Origin: Cladobotryum mycophilum
Taxonomy: Eukaryota; Ascomycota; Sordariomycetes; Hypocreales; Hypocreaceae
Direction of reading: 5' to 3'
Assembly: GCA_036429605.1 (NCBI GenBank)
Contig: CM071589.1
Location: 868,001-932,000, forward strand
Length of the DNA stretch: 64,000 bases
Below the pieces are notes generated by a model. The model had not been told where the DNA came from, ran no database searches, and saw only the letters and a program-made list of their open reading frames with translations. Shown one piece after another: positions 36,001 through 46,001 of this stretch. Within the stretch, counting starts at the first letter, position 1. Every line of letters starts with the position of its first letter. The position numbers were made by a program, and so were the translations under genes.

Positions 36001-39000
36001 CAGAGTGGCCAACAATGCAACGACGTCAACGAAATTGATTGAATTGACTATCAACAGTCAATTCAATCAATTCAACGTCGGCCTCCGTTAATTATCAATT
36101 CAATTAATACAAAAACCCCGTTGATTAAAAGAATTAACAAGATTGATAGATAGGTTATATTACCTTACAGGGAGCCATTTTGCCTCGGAGGATGCTATCG
36201 TAACTGGTCAAAGGGAACTTATACTAGCCACTACTACTGGAATATAGATCAATTAAAAACAAACAAACAACGCGTCACGCGTAACAAGATAATAAAAATA
36301 AGTATTATATATAGTCTTTTGCTATTATAAAGCAATTAAGGATTTTATTAATTTATTAAATATAGATCTTATATTAAGTCTTTAACTCTAGGCGAACAAT
36401 TTATCTAGCTCTTTTAAAAAATCTTTTTTATCTTTTTTTCTATAAACCAATAATAAAACATAGAAAGACTTCCCTTAGATAAAATTCCTAGAGTATACAA
36501 AAATAATATGCTTTAGAGTTCTTATATTATAGATATAGCAATACGGTTTTAATATCAAGTTATAAATAAACCTTAAGCAAAAGAAATAAGTATATTAGTG
36601 CTATATAAAAAAATAGGAATTAATTTCTTTTAATGCTTATAGTATTGTAAACATCGAACACTATCTCCGCGAGGCCTATAGCCTGGACGATCCAACAGGA
36701 AAGCGGAAACGAAAGAGATGCAAAGAAAACCCTCTTCTCCCTGTTAAGCAACGGACGATCGATATAATATTTGACCTTAATGCCCATCTCCCGAGAAATC
36801 AGGCTATAATCAACGCACTAAAGACAAACTTTGTGAAGGAGGCATTCCAATAATGTCTGGTCAATTAGATTATCGACGCCAATCTTCCTTTTCGTACCCT
36901 TAAGCACCCTTACCTTCATTAGGCTTTTAAATATGCTAATCCCTTAGTAAAGGATAGTAATATAATAATAAATCACACTACTATTCAGAATTAATTGATC
37001 GCTGAGTTTAAGAATAATAAGAATATGATTAAGTAAGTATTAAAAAGGTCTCCTGGACTAATATATATTGCTTTTGATAGATAGCGCTTAAGAAATCAAT
37101 ATGTACTATTTGGTATTATCTATTATTACTTAGATCCCGCTTTCCGTTTTTAGAAGCTTATTCTCGGTTTACCCGAACTTCGTAATAGTTATACTAACGT
37201 AAATATTATTAATAAGATTATAAATATCCTCGATAAGTATAATATTAACGATAAAATCGGATATTTCTTTTTTAATAATACTTTAAATAATAATACTATA
37301 ATAGCTTCATTAGTAACCAAGTATAAGTAAATAGATAAAAGGAATAAAAGACAAATTTATTATTTTAGCCATATCCTTAATCTTATAGTAAAAGCATTCC
37401 TTTTTAGAAACGATAGTAATAAATTTAATAATAATATCCCTAAGTTAAAAGTATTTAAAGAAAAGGCTTATATACTATGGTTAAAAACTGGTCCTGTTAG
37501 AAAGTTTTATAATTTGATTATTTAGATTCGCTGTTCGGATTCATTGACCTAATCGTTCTTAAAGCTTTAAGAAGAATAGAACGATAAGCATCCAGCTAAT
37601 CGGCGGAAGGTCTTATATCTTATATAAGATAATACTATACAATAGTTATTTTAATATTATATAATTAAGAGGGCGCTTTTATGTTAAGAGGTAATCGAGG
37701 ACCTATAGGACGAGTAAAGTAAGATTTAGAAATAATTAAAGAAAAATAACCTTTTATTCTATCTCTGACCCGAGTTATAGTTAACTGATAACGATTAGAG
37801 AATACTAGAGAAGATAAGGTTGATTCTTGAAGATTTTGAGAGGGTATTGAAAGAGATGGAAGGGGACGGGCAATAACAATAGCGAAGAGATGGCTCTATT
37901 ACTGCCTTAGGTGTTATTTGGGAGGTTCTTCTTGCCTTTGAGTTTCTCTTGGCTACCTTAGAGAAGGCTAAGACTGATTTCTCTTATTTGCCCTTTAAGA
38001 ATTAATAGAAGATATCTATTAATAGTGCTTGGGTAGTGCTCGATAAGTATTATAGGTGTCTCGACGAGACACTTGTATACTATGCCACTGTATCTTTATA
38101 TCCGAAATATCGCTTTAAGTATTTTAAAGAGTGGTGGTCACCGAATACGCAATGGATTAGCTCGGCGAAGAATATCGTGAAGAATTTATAGGAGAATCAG
38201 TATAAATATTAGTTATTGGGGGATGCTGTTACTATGCTTTGTATCCGGCAGTCGAAGAAGACACGCACACTATTTGACTATTACTGTACTGTAAACCCGC
38301 TGTTTCTTTCATAACTCGATGGTGATGAGGATGATATACCTGAGGATAAGTTTGACCACTGGCTTTCGGATACGTATTCTAACGACTCTAAAGTCAGTGA
38401 TCCATTCGAATATTGGATGTTAAAGCAGAAGGAATACCCTTATCTTTCCCGAATGGCCATTGATATTCTCTTAGTGCCACCAATGTCTGCTAAGCCCGAA
38501 CGGCTCTTCTCGGCAAGTGGGGCTATGGTTGCTCCAAGGCGATCGCGGCTCGAATCATCTATAATCGGGATGGCGATGACTCTTCGATCATGGTTAAGAG
38601 CAGGGTTAATTAAAGAAAGTATTATGGAGAGGGAAGAGGTAGCGATGGGTGAGGAGAATAGCGATGGCGAGAATAAGGCTGCGAAAATGCTATAGAATGA
38701 TATAGAGTTGTGTAAGAAGAATAGTATATGCTAGCTCTAGCTATTATAATATCCTAGACAAGATATATATATAATGAAAATGAATGAATAAATGAATAAA
38801 TATATGCAATTATTGGTAGCTAGTATTACTATTATTAACTAGCGATCTGAATAAGGGAGGGAGAGGAGAGTGTGTGAGAGAGGGCGGCGACGATGGCGGC
38901 TGACTAATTAGCAGTTGCGGTCAATGTCATCAATTTCAATTTCAATCAATTCAATTTGAGGTCTCCGTTAATCAATCAATATGAGGTCTGTCGTTGAATA

Positions 39001-39058
39001 CGTCAATTCAATTAACGAGAGTGCTAAAGTTGAATTGATTGCATTGTTGGCCACTCTG
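36001..39058 (+). mobile_element. hAT-superfamily DNA transposon, 3058 bp, degenerate
   Basis: The ends are perfect 20-bp terminal inverted repeats, CAGAGTGGCCAACAATGCAA (36001-36020 and the reverse complement at 39039-39058), flanked by the 8-bp duplication AATATGGT. Just inside are many short copies of CAATTCAATCAATTCAA-like subterminal repeats, as hAT transposases use. The interior is very AT-rich and holds a transposase in the same orientation as the host gene, ruined by stops. The intact ends and duplication mean the insertion site is certain; the body decayed by C-to-T/G-to-A changes, so it is probably non-autonomous now. Confidence 0.93.
36640..38695 (+). pseudogene. hAT transposase, riddled with stops
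   Basis: Readable fragments appear in order: a basic segment (GKRKRKRCK, about 36700), a piece like VNxIIDANLPFRTLKHP (about 36860-36915), YIAFD.. LRNQYVLFGI (about 37065-37120), NLIVKAF (about 37380), and a 92-codon open C-terminus (38417-38695) with YLSRMAIDILLVPPMSAKPERLFSASG, the hAT dimerisation domain. Most stops are TAG or TAA where the family has Gln or Trp (for example LH-stop-AFKYANPL and D-stop-R), i.e. CAG-to-TAG and TGG-to-TAG. This is the RIP pattern. The start is not definable. Confidence 0.8.
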
Positions 39059-39066
39059 AATATGGT
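39059..39066 (+). repeat. 8-bp target-site duplication, right copy
   Basis: AATATGGT directly after the right end of the hAT element; it reads into the displaced 3' exon of the monooxygenase. Confidence 0.92.
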
Positions 39067-39349
39067 GTACATGCTCAAGACCGTCCTATCAGTCGATCAC
39101 GAAATCTACTGAGATCACTTAAAGTGAAGCGTGAACTGACGTTTCTTGTTGCTGGAGATGGGGAGAAAGGAATTGGCACTTTGTATGATGGTAACTGGGA
39201 TAAATGGGACGGGCGCAAATATGGACAGGTTTATTGTTTATGTTACTACTCACATATAATGGCTGATGAATATAACGCCGTACTCTCATATTTCAAACCT
39301 GCAAGACCCTCCAGGTGTGACCTCTTACGATACTGGCCTCTTCAAGTAG

Positions 39350-41874
39350 CCATTACTCCATCAATATGGGCAAGGGTTTCGATTCGCCCCCGTTGATGTC
39401 GCACTGAGCTTTGGTTCTTTTCATGTTTACTCATCGCCCCACGTCAGCATGGACATCACAGTTGAGAAGTGAACTCTCATACGCTAATCAGAGTCCCACA
39501 CCAGCCCGCGCGATTGGGTTTCCAGTCTCAATACCGTATTGACTCACTCGATTCGTCCGCGACGGCGTGCCTTGGCATGTTAGTACTCTCTACAGTCTAG
39601 GCTAAAGCGAGCCCGCCCTAAGACTTCATAAAGATGTATAATTCTATATAATTTTACTTAATTTTGCTTACGAAAGTATCCTTAAAAGAGGAATAGCTAG
39701 TATTTTTAGAGCGCCGTAAGACAATCACGGGAAGTGGAGTATCAAACGACGCCGTCGTGGACGAATCGAGTGTGTCAATACGGTAAGACATGCGTAGTAG
39801 TGGCACTCAAGAGCCCCCACAGACCTAAAACATGAACCAATGAACATGTTCGTCATGGCAGGGCAATGATCTTGCTTAATGCACAAGGTGCCTTTCAGTT
39901 CATGCCGGTACTCCGTACATTCTTGGCACACTCCACCCGGCATATGCCCATGCCTTCTGCTTCCTGTGTACCCACTCTAAGAAGCATAAATACATGTACA
40001 CGTTGAGAGGTCCTTAGTTTGACGCTGTACCCAACGTCCTGTGACTTACTGAATTATGTTGCTTTGGACTTCGCAACTTGCCTGTGTTGTGTTGTGACTT
40101 CATAGATCTGACCCCTGACTCTTATCCTTGAGACTGGCACTCTGGAGAGATTGAGATTCCGATGTCGATGAGGCAGTGGATAGGTTTTTGGGCACATGAG
40201 GGGGCCTGAGACATCTCTTGACAAATCAAATGAAGGGTATTATCACCTAGGCAAGACATCCATTTCTGGTACTCGTGATCCGTGCAAGATTTGCTCGCTC
40301 CATCAAGCCCACCAATAACAACCCCCACTGAGAACTTTTCTTCTTCTTCTTCTTCTTCTTCTTCTTCTTCCGGCGTTCTCCAGCACAGAAAGTTTCACCG
40401 AGGACCATCTTTGTGTTGGGTAAGACATTCACTGCTCCAGACCGACCATACAGAGAGCACCGAATACGTCTTCGGTTCTGTAGCTCACTCCACACACCTC
40501 TCTCAGGCCAGCCACAAGATTATGATAAGTAATAAACGGTTTTCATTGAATAGACTAAGAAAGGAAACCTACAAGTAGGAGCGTGGCAAGGGGGGGAGAT
40601 ATTTAATCCGAACATCAACTCTAGATAATTTGAGTGTGCGTGTTCGGGTTAAATGTTCCACACCTTGCATGGCATAAAAAGTACTGCGAGGAAATGAGGG
40701 TGCGAGAGGCGGTGAACGGAGTCATCTGTTTTGCAACACATGGCTAAGACTTTCCTTTCACCCCTGATTGGCTTGGAATGCCTGCTCCGGACACTCTTCA
40801 TAATGTTTTACCTACTGTGGACTTTCGCATCTGCTTTGAAAGACCGTTCGATGGTATAAAAAGCAAAACAAAACATTGCACATCACCAAGACGCAACATG
40901 TATCAGTAAACTACCAGAAATATTAGGTGAACTACCACTGGGAAGGTGTAAAGAAGAAGGAAGCTCATAAAGACAGATGTTATCTACTTGCCAAGGTTTG
41001 ATGGGTAGCGTAAGTAGATAGTCTGTTTATGATACTGAGGGCACACGGTTATCGAGGCATCTACTCATTACTTCCTCTCCTTTACTGAGAATAAAGACTT
41101 GGATTTTGTTTAAATGAGGTGTCTGGCGATCCGCGTTGTCGCTCCACGAATCCAGCGGCGACGTAGACTACCCTGTAGAGATGCTATCCGCAACACCATG
41201 TCCCCCAAGACTGTAAATATCACTAAAGAAAATCACACATCACATCTCAATCTCATCTCTCAACCAAACTAAATGCTATAAGAGAATGATTCCCCCAAAA
41301 AAAACATTTAGTCGTTTTATTATTGCGTGGGGGTTCAACGTTGGCGAGGGTATGGTGGTTATCATTTATCTTACAGTCTTGGGGGGATCACGGTGTTGCG
41401 GGTCGTCGCTTGATCATATAAGACATGGTTGAGATTTTCGTTCGGATGAGCATAATACCGCTGATGAGGTTTGTTGGAAATAGTCAACTCACCTAACTTT
41501 TTCTTGCCGATGTGCTGTCGGTTGTAGGTATATACTTGTAACTTGGCAGTCTTCTCACGAGGCTCGCTCCGGCATAAAGGCGACGAAATCCCCTCTGATC
41601 CACCAACCATCTTCAACCCCCTTGATAGGTGTTTACCACCATCGTCTACCTCGTTGTATCGTAAACACGAAAGCTTCGGTTCTCCTTCTAGCGTTGCTGA
41701 CCTCACCGGGAAACCCAAGCCCCATAGCTAGTCAGCTTCTGGGGGATGAGATCGCGGACAGCGAACCCAGCGGCGTATCTCCACTCCCCGGGCTTTCTCG
41801 TTTATTGGCGCGCGACGAAGACTCGAATGTCTGGTTACTATCCCTACCGTTTGACGTATAGGGTAACTGACGCA
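39350..41874. other. repeat-bearing intergenic region
   Basis: Holds the TA-flanked MITE (39533-39783) and a (CTT)n tract (about 40337-40370), which creates artificial poly-Lys and poly-Ser frames. The remaining open frames (e.g. 41371-41718) have no recognisable protein. Confidence 0.5.
39533..39783. mobile_element. MITE with 35-bp TIRs and TA flanks (Tc1/mariner-like)
   Basis: Terminal inverted repeats of 35 bp at 39533-39567 and 39749-39783 match at 33 of 35 positions and start CCGTATTGAC. TA dinucleotides lie at 39531-39532 and 39784-39785, as expected for TA target duplication. The 251-bp element has an AT-rich core and no coding capacity. No autonomous partner is present in the window. 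Confidence 0.75.
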
Positions 41875-42126
41875 ATGTGTAGCAAAGCCATTGTCTTAGT
41901 CCTGGCTCTGCATGCGACGGCTGATGGTGGAGATGCTGCTATGCTAGATCGACTTCTCTGCATCTACACCGAAAACAGTCCCAAACAACGGATCTGCGCA
42001 ATAGGCAGTGGATGCAGAATACACGGTCAGCACTGTCACAGCAGTTATGATTGCTGCGGTGGCCTTGAATGCGAAAAGAGGAACAACGAGTCCAATGGTC
42101 TTTATGGTTGGCGACCACCAAAATGA
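41875..42126 (+). CDS. small secreted cysteine-rich protein, knottin-like
   Basis: Eighty-three codons. A short signal peptide (AIVLVLALHATADG) is followed by a mature part with Cys29, 41, 47, 54, 60, 61 and 66. The core CRIHGQHCHSSYDCCGGLEC has C-x6-C-x5-CC-x4-C spacing, the signature of inhibitor-cystine-knot (knottin) peptides; DCCGGL is particularly typical. The usual last cysteine is not in this frame, and the mature cysteine count is odd, so a further exon or a 3' truncation is possible. The frame is open upstream to 41746, but the Met at 41875 is the one that yields a signal peptide. Secreted knottins of fungi act as effectors, antimicrobials or hydrolase inhibitors; none of these roles can be assigned from sequence. 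No neighbour is functionally related. Confidence 0.55.
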   Translation: MCSKAIVLVLALHATADGGDAAMLDRLLCIYTENSPKQRICAIGSGCRIHGQHCHSSYDCCGGLECEKRNNESNGLYGWRPPK

Positions 42127-43348
42127 ACAATGGAATTCGTGATGGAGTGACGAGCGCGCAGGTGGTGCTCTCTACGGGGTACATGATGGGGAGATGTGCA
42201 TTGCTAACGATGCATCATTCGCGACCGAACATATAACAAAGAAATAACGAGCCATAAACAATCGCCGTCTCTATTTTTTTTATGGAGCATTATGTAGCAG
42301 CACATGGCAGCAGCTTGACTGGTGATGGCATGACTGTGAAGGACTACCTGAGCAAGGCGAAAGAAATATGTGCTCGCTCTCACCGTTACTTACGGTACGA
42401 CATCTGCCTCGGTCAGAGAGCTCGACCTATAAGCGTCAACACAAACAATGAATCACCATCATGCGTACTACTTGTACTCCGTACCCATAGCAGGAATAAA
42501 CTGGTATCGCGATAAATACAAGTGGATCTCTCGACAAAACCCCCATAATCCTGGAGCAGCTGGATCTGAGCCCCCATTTTGACGCGAGATTGTGTCTGCC
42601 GTGCTGCAAGAGCACGAATCCGGCAAATCAAGCCTTGGACTACTGGCACGAAAGGTCCACTTTCATGCTTAGTTTTCAGCTTGTCTCAACAACAATGGGG
42701 TTGCGGTGCAAAATCTGCAACCCCCTATTCCGGGAATGAAGGGCACATATGTCGCAACAGCATCCACTGTCAAAAAAACCTACTTTAATCCTACAAGTAA
42801 GACATGTCGAATGGGATATGCAAAACGCCATGGACCGGAAAGTTACTCGCCAATATCGAGATCTCAAAATGCGAAAAATGTTGATGCGATTTCCGACCGC
42901 CCAGAAAGAGGTTTTGCTTTTTATCCATTCTTCTCCGCTAAGGGAGCTTTCCCCCCAAGCCAGCTAAGTCTGGAATGGGCCTTAGCGACATTAAAATACC
43001 TGCCATCCCACTGTTGTATTGACGAAGAAGTCAACCACTTCTTTATAAAGAAAGAGGTTTAGGTCTTGATCTACAGCGAGGATTTGGCTGGTCGAATGTC
43101 ACAAGTGCGAGACACAAAAATAGCTCATGGAGCGGAGGGAATGCTAGACGCGTAGACACGCTTGTGATTGTCACTGCTATTTAAAACCAAATAAACCTGC
43201 CATCTCATCCCATCTCATCCCCCTGCCTGCTTCATTTTCCATCTCTCTGTGCCATCAAAGCAATCAAGCTTGCTTTCTAGGGATCTTCAAACCACGTTTA
43301 GCTCATCCAACACCACGGATCTACATACACAAAACTTAAGCCATCAGG
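42127..43348. other. intergenic region before the methyltransferase
   Basis: Open frames (42579-42788, 42706-43062) resemble nothing known. TATTTAAAA at 43178-43186 is a probable TATA element 163 bp before the methyltransferase ATG. Repeated CATCTCATCC strings follow in the leader. Confidence 0.5.
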
Positions 43349-44149
43349 ATGACACAATACGACAATCTAGGGTCGTCCTACGACGCCTTCGATGACCTCC
43401 CTTACAGAGCCATGGAGGAGTTCAACGTCCTCCGTGCCCTCCGTCCTCTTGTCCAGCCCACCTCAAAGATTCTCGATCTCGCATGCGGCACGGGTTTCTA
43501 CTCCTCGCGTCTGGTTTCACTCGGCGCTGCTTCAGTGACGGGCATGGACATTTCCTCAGTCATGTTGGAGGCTGCCGCGACTCGAATGCCGTCAGACGTC
43601 GAGTCTGGTCGGGTTCGTTTCGTCGTTGGCGATGGCACCAAGCCCGAATCATACGCCCCCGACGGCAGCCCGGGTCACTTTGACTTGGCGTTTGGCGGCT
43701 GGTTCATCAACTACGCAAAGAGCATGGCCGAGCTTGTCGCCATGTACAAGAATATCGCACTCAATCTCAAGCCAGGCGGCGTCTTTGTAGGCATCGTCCC
43801 CCATCCCACCAACGACATCGAGAAACGGGCCGAAACCATATCAAAACGCCCCTTCATCGACACCCTGCCTCGCCACGTACTCACCAAGCCCCTGGAATCT
43901 GGCGACGGGTGGGAGATGAGGGCCTACATAACTAACACGGGCGTTGACTTCACTGCCTACCAATTGAGGAAAGAGATTTTTGAGAAGGCGGCTCGAAGTG
44001 CGGGATTAAACGGGAGGCTGGAATGGAAGCGGGAAGAACTGCTGGGCGAGGAATGGAGAAAGACTTATATCCCTGATGCGACCGAGGAGGAATGGAAACT
44101 GAGGGAGGAGAACCCTTATGCCGGGATTTTGATGGTATGGAAGGATTAA
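43349..44149 (+). CDS. class I SAM-dependent methyltransferase
   Basis: Single-exon, 266 aa. Begins MTQYDNLGSSYDAFDDLPYR, a typical N-terminus of small-molecule methyltransferases. SAM motif I is ILDLACGTGFYSSRL (about residues 41-55); motif II is VTGMDISSVMLEAA; then FVVGDG and FDLAFGGWFINYAKS (motif IV region) and LKPGGVFVGIVPHP. This fits the Methyltransf_11/25 fold acting on small molecules rather than nucleic acids or proteins. Such enzymes are frequent tailoring partners of polyketide loci, but the PKS already has an internal C-methylation domain and lies 31 kb away, so a link is speculative. It is convergent with carboxypeptidase Y, 326 bp between stops. Intact. Confidence 0.88.
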   Translation: MTQYDNLGSSYDAFDDLPYRAMEEFNVLRALRPLVQPTSKILDLACGTGFYSSRLVSLGAASVTGMDISSVMLEAAATRMPSDVESGRVRFVVGDGTKPESYAPDGSPGHFDLAFGGWFINYAKSMAELVAMYKNIALNLKPGGVFVGIVPHPTNDIEKRAETISKRPFIDTLPRHVLTKPLESGDGWEMRAYITNTGVDFTAYQLRKEIFEKAARSAGLNGRLEWKREELLGEEWRKTYIPDATEEEWKLREENPYAGILMVWKD

Positions 44150-44475
44150 TTTGGGGGCACCAAACATTGTGTGACCCAGCATTTCTTGCTAGACGCAATA
44201 GACGCATGCTTTATTTGCTGGTATGCTTCAAATACTTCACTTGTATAAAAAATTGTTTGACGAAGAGCGCATCTACTCATCTCTCATGGATTGTCTAGTC
44301 AGACGGACAGTGTACCGACTAGAACAAGGATATACATCGCATGCGATAAGGTCAGTACCTAGTTAAGAATTGATTGTGTATTTATTTAATTTACATATAT
44401 ACATTACTCATGATTCATACAGGCATGTTCATCAGCGCCCTGATTACTAAACACTCTACTCATTCCCCCAGCCTT

Positions 44476-46001
44476 TTATTTAGCCCACTCGCCACTGACC
44501 CAGCGGTGCACAAAGTCATTGGCAGCCTCAGGCTGGTCCATGGGAGTCATGTGCCCAGCACCAAAGATGCGCATAAACGACAGGCCCTTGGCGGACTTGA
44601 CGGTGCCATAGGATTTTCCACCACCAATCTTGAGGTCCTGAGCCGTGGCGGCGTTGAAGTCGTTGTGTCCTGGCCAGTCGAGGGCGTTGGTCCACGCCTG
44701 GTTTCCGAGCCAGTTGCAGATGAAATCGGCATCACCAGCGTAGACAAGCACGGGGATCTGGGCCAGAATGCTAGGGACGCGGTTGACGTAAGGGGTCATC
44801 CAGTCGCCAGAGTTGACGAAGCCGGCATTGATTTGGTTGTTGCAAGATTCGAAGGAGTCGACTTCGACGCCGAGGGCCTGCTTGACGCTTGCCTGGTTGA
44901 GCCACTTGGAAATCCAGTCCATGGCTGGGTAGCAGAGGCCGCCGCCAGTGCAGGGAATACGGACATCGTAGACGTTTGTTCCGGTTTCTTGGAAGGGACC
45001 CAGCAAGTTATTGTTGCAGTAGCTGGTCGCACTGGCGCAAGTGCGGGCACTGGTGCCATTGCTGGCGTAGCATGCCTTGATCTGCTTCAAGCAGTTGGGC
45101 AGAGCGCTATCCATGTCTTGGCAACTGGCCTTGTCCAGAACGGCCTTGTAGCCGCCTTGGCCGCATGCCATGGGGCGGTATTGAGGGTATTGGTTCACAG
45201 GGTCTGTGAGGCCATTGCCAATCAAGATGCTCTTCAGGTTGATGTTGCGATTCTGGTGGGACAGAATATCAGAAGCGAAAACCGGAATGTAGTGGCCAGC
45301 GTATGACTCGCCAGCGATGTGGAATGGCTGCTTGGAGTACTCGGGGAATTGAGTGAAGAAGAGGGTAAGGAGAGCATAAATGTCCTTGGAGGCAGCGGTA
45401 GTGGTGGTAACGCCCCGGTTGCTGTAAGAGAAGCCGGTGTTGACGGGCTGGTCAAGGAAGATGACGGAGGCGTTGGTGTTCCATGCGTGGGGGTTGAAGA
45501 CAAGCTTCTCGTTCTTGTCAATCTTGGACGGGCCAAGTTCGAGGAAGAGACCGGTCAGAGAAGAGCAGCCAGGACCACCATTGAGCCACAGAATGACTGG
45601 GTCGTTGGCTGGATCATTTCGAGATTCGAAGAACCCTAATCATGGTTAATGAGATGGTATTGCTTGAAGGGTTAGGAAAGGAAGCGGAACATACAGTAAA
45701 AGAGATGCTTGTCGTTGGCTTCATCGTCAAGGTAACCGCTGTACTGCTTGACCTTGTCGACGCCAAGCTTTGATGGGTCAACCTTTTTGGCACGCAGGTT
45801 GTAGTTCTCAAGCTCTCCATCGAGGGCCTCGGCGCCAAATGCAGCAGCCTTTACATCGGCACCCTTGACCACATGGTCCCATGCGCTGTCAGGCTTGCGG
45901 TAGACATTCCTGGGGGCGGGGACAACCGGTTGAAAGACGTTGGCTCCCAGGACCGAGCAGGCGGCCCCAAGGATGAGGGTAGTAGAGACAAAGTGACGCA
46001 T
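44476..46001 (-). CDS. carboxypeptidase Y-type serine carboxypeptidase (S10)
   Basis: Vacuolar serine carboxypeptidase that removes C-terminal residues at acidic pH. Exons 46001-45695 and 45635-44476 (59-bp intron) give 488 aa. The precursor has a signal peptide (FVSTTLILGAACSVLGA), a propeptide, and the mature start region QYSGYLDDEANDKHLFYWFFESRND. The catalytic triad is Ser213 (GESYAGHY), Asp406 (GDADFICNW) and His464 (GAGHMTP). WLNGGPGCSS, the substrate-carboxylate-binding element, is also intact. ATG 46001 was chosen because the signal peptide follows it directly; an in-frame codon at 46019 would add six residues. It is shorter than yeast CPY because the propeptide is shorter. This is a housekeeping-type gene, conserved and undamaged, in contrast to its neighbours. 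Confidence 0.92.

Larger units (their letters stand above)
33890..39349 (+). pseudogene. Baeyer-Villiger-type flavin monooxygenase interrupted by a hAT element
   Basis: FAD/NADPH oxygenase of the Baeyer-Villiger/flavin-monooxygenase group. Exons 33890-33951, 34002-34118, 34178-34617, 34677-34763, 34817-35317, 35402-35584 and 35643-35834 join in frame. Motifs: VVVGAGISG (FAD Rossmann), GGTWFENRYPGCACDVPSH (group signature), IGNGSSALQC (NADPH fold), DVIVCATGFD, and C-terminal IVPWPGTTLHYY and SFGNGITPEGFTPTSIPWL. Exon 6 is odd: with the first acceptor (35377-35378) the frame shifts by one in a C-run; the second (35400-35401) keeps frame but drops about seven conserved residues (around FNPPICP). 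After 35834 a donor GTAAGC begins a 15-bp minisatellite. Exon 8 (35957-) then runs into the hAT element at 36001. With the element and one target copy ignored, the frame passes straight on through 39067-39235, then 39306-39349, for about 612 codons, normal for the family. As it stands, translation ends in the element's terminal repeat at 36091 at the latest. Confidence 0.8.

Noticed and set aside
35825..36091. Free-standing protein with EISVT repeats
   Set aside because: It lacks an ATG, overlaps the monooxygenase end and runs into the hAT terminal repeat; better explained as read-through of an intronic minisatellite.
40247..40578. Poly-Lys / poly-Ser small proteins
   Set aside because: Both arise from the (CTT)n microsatellite read on opposite strands.
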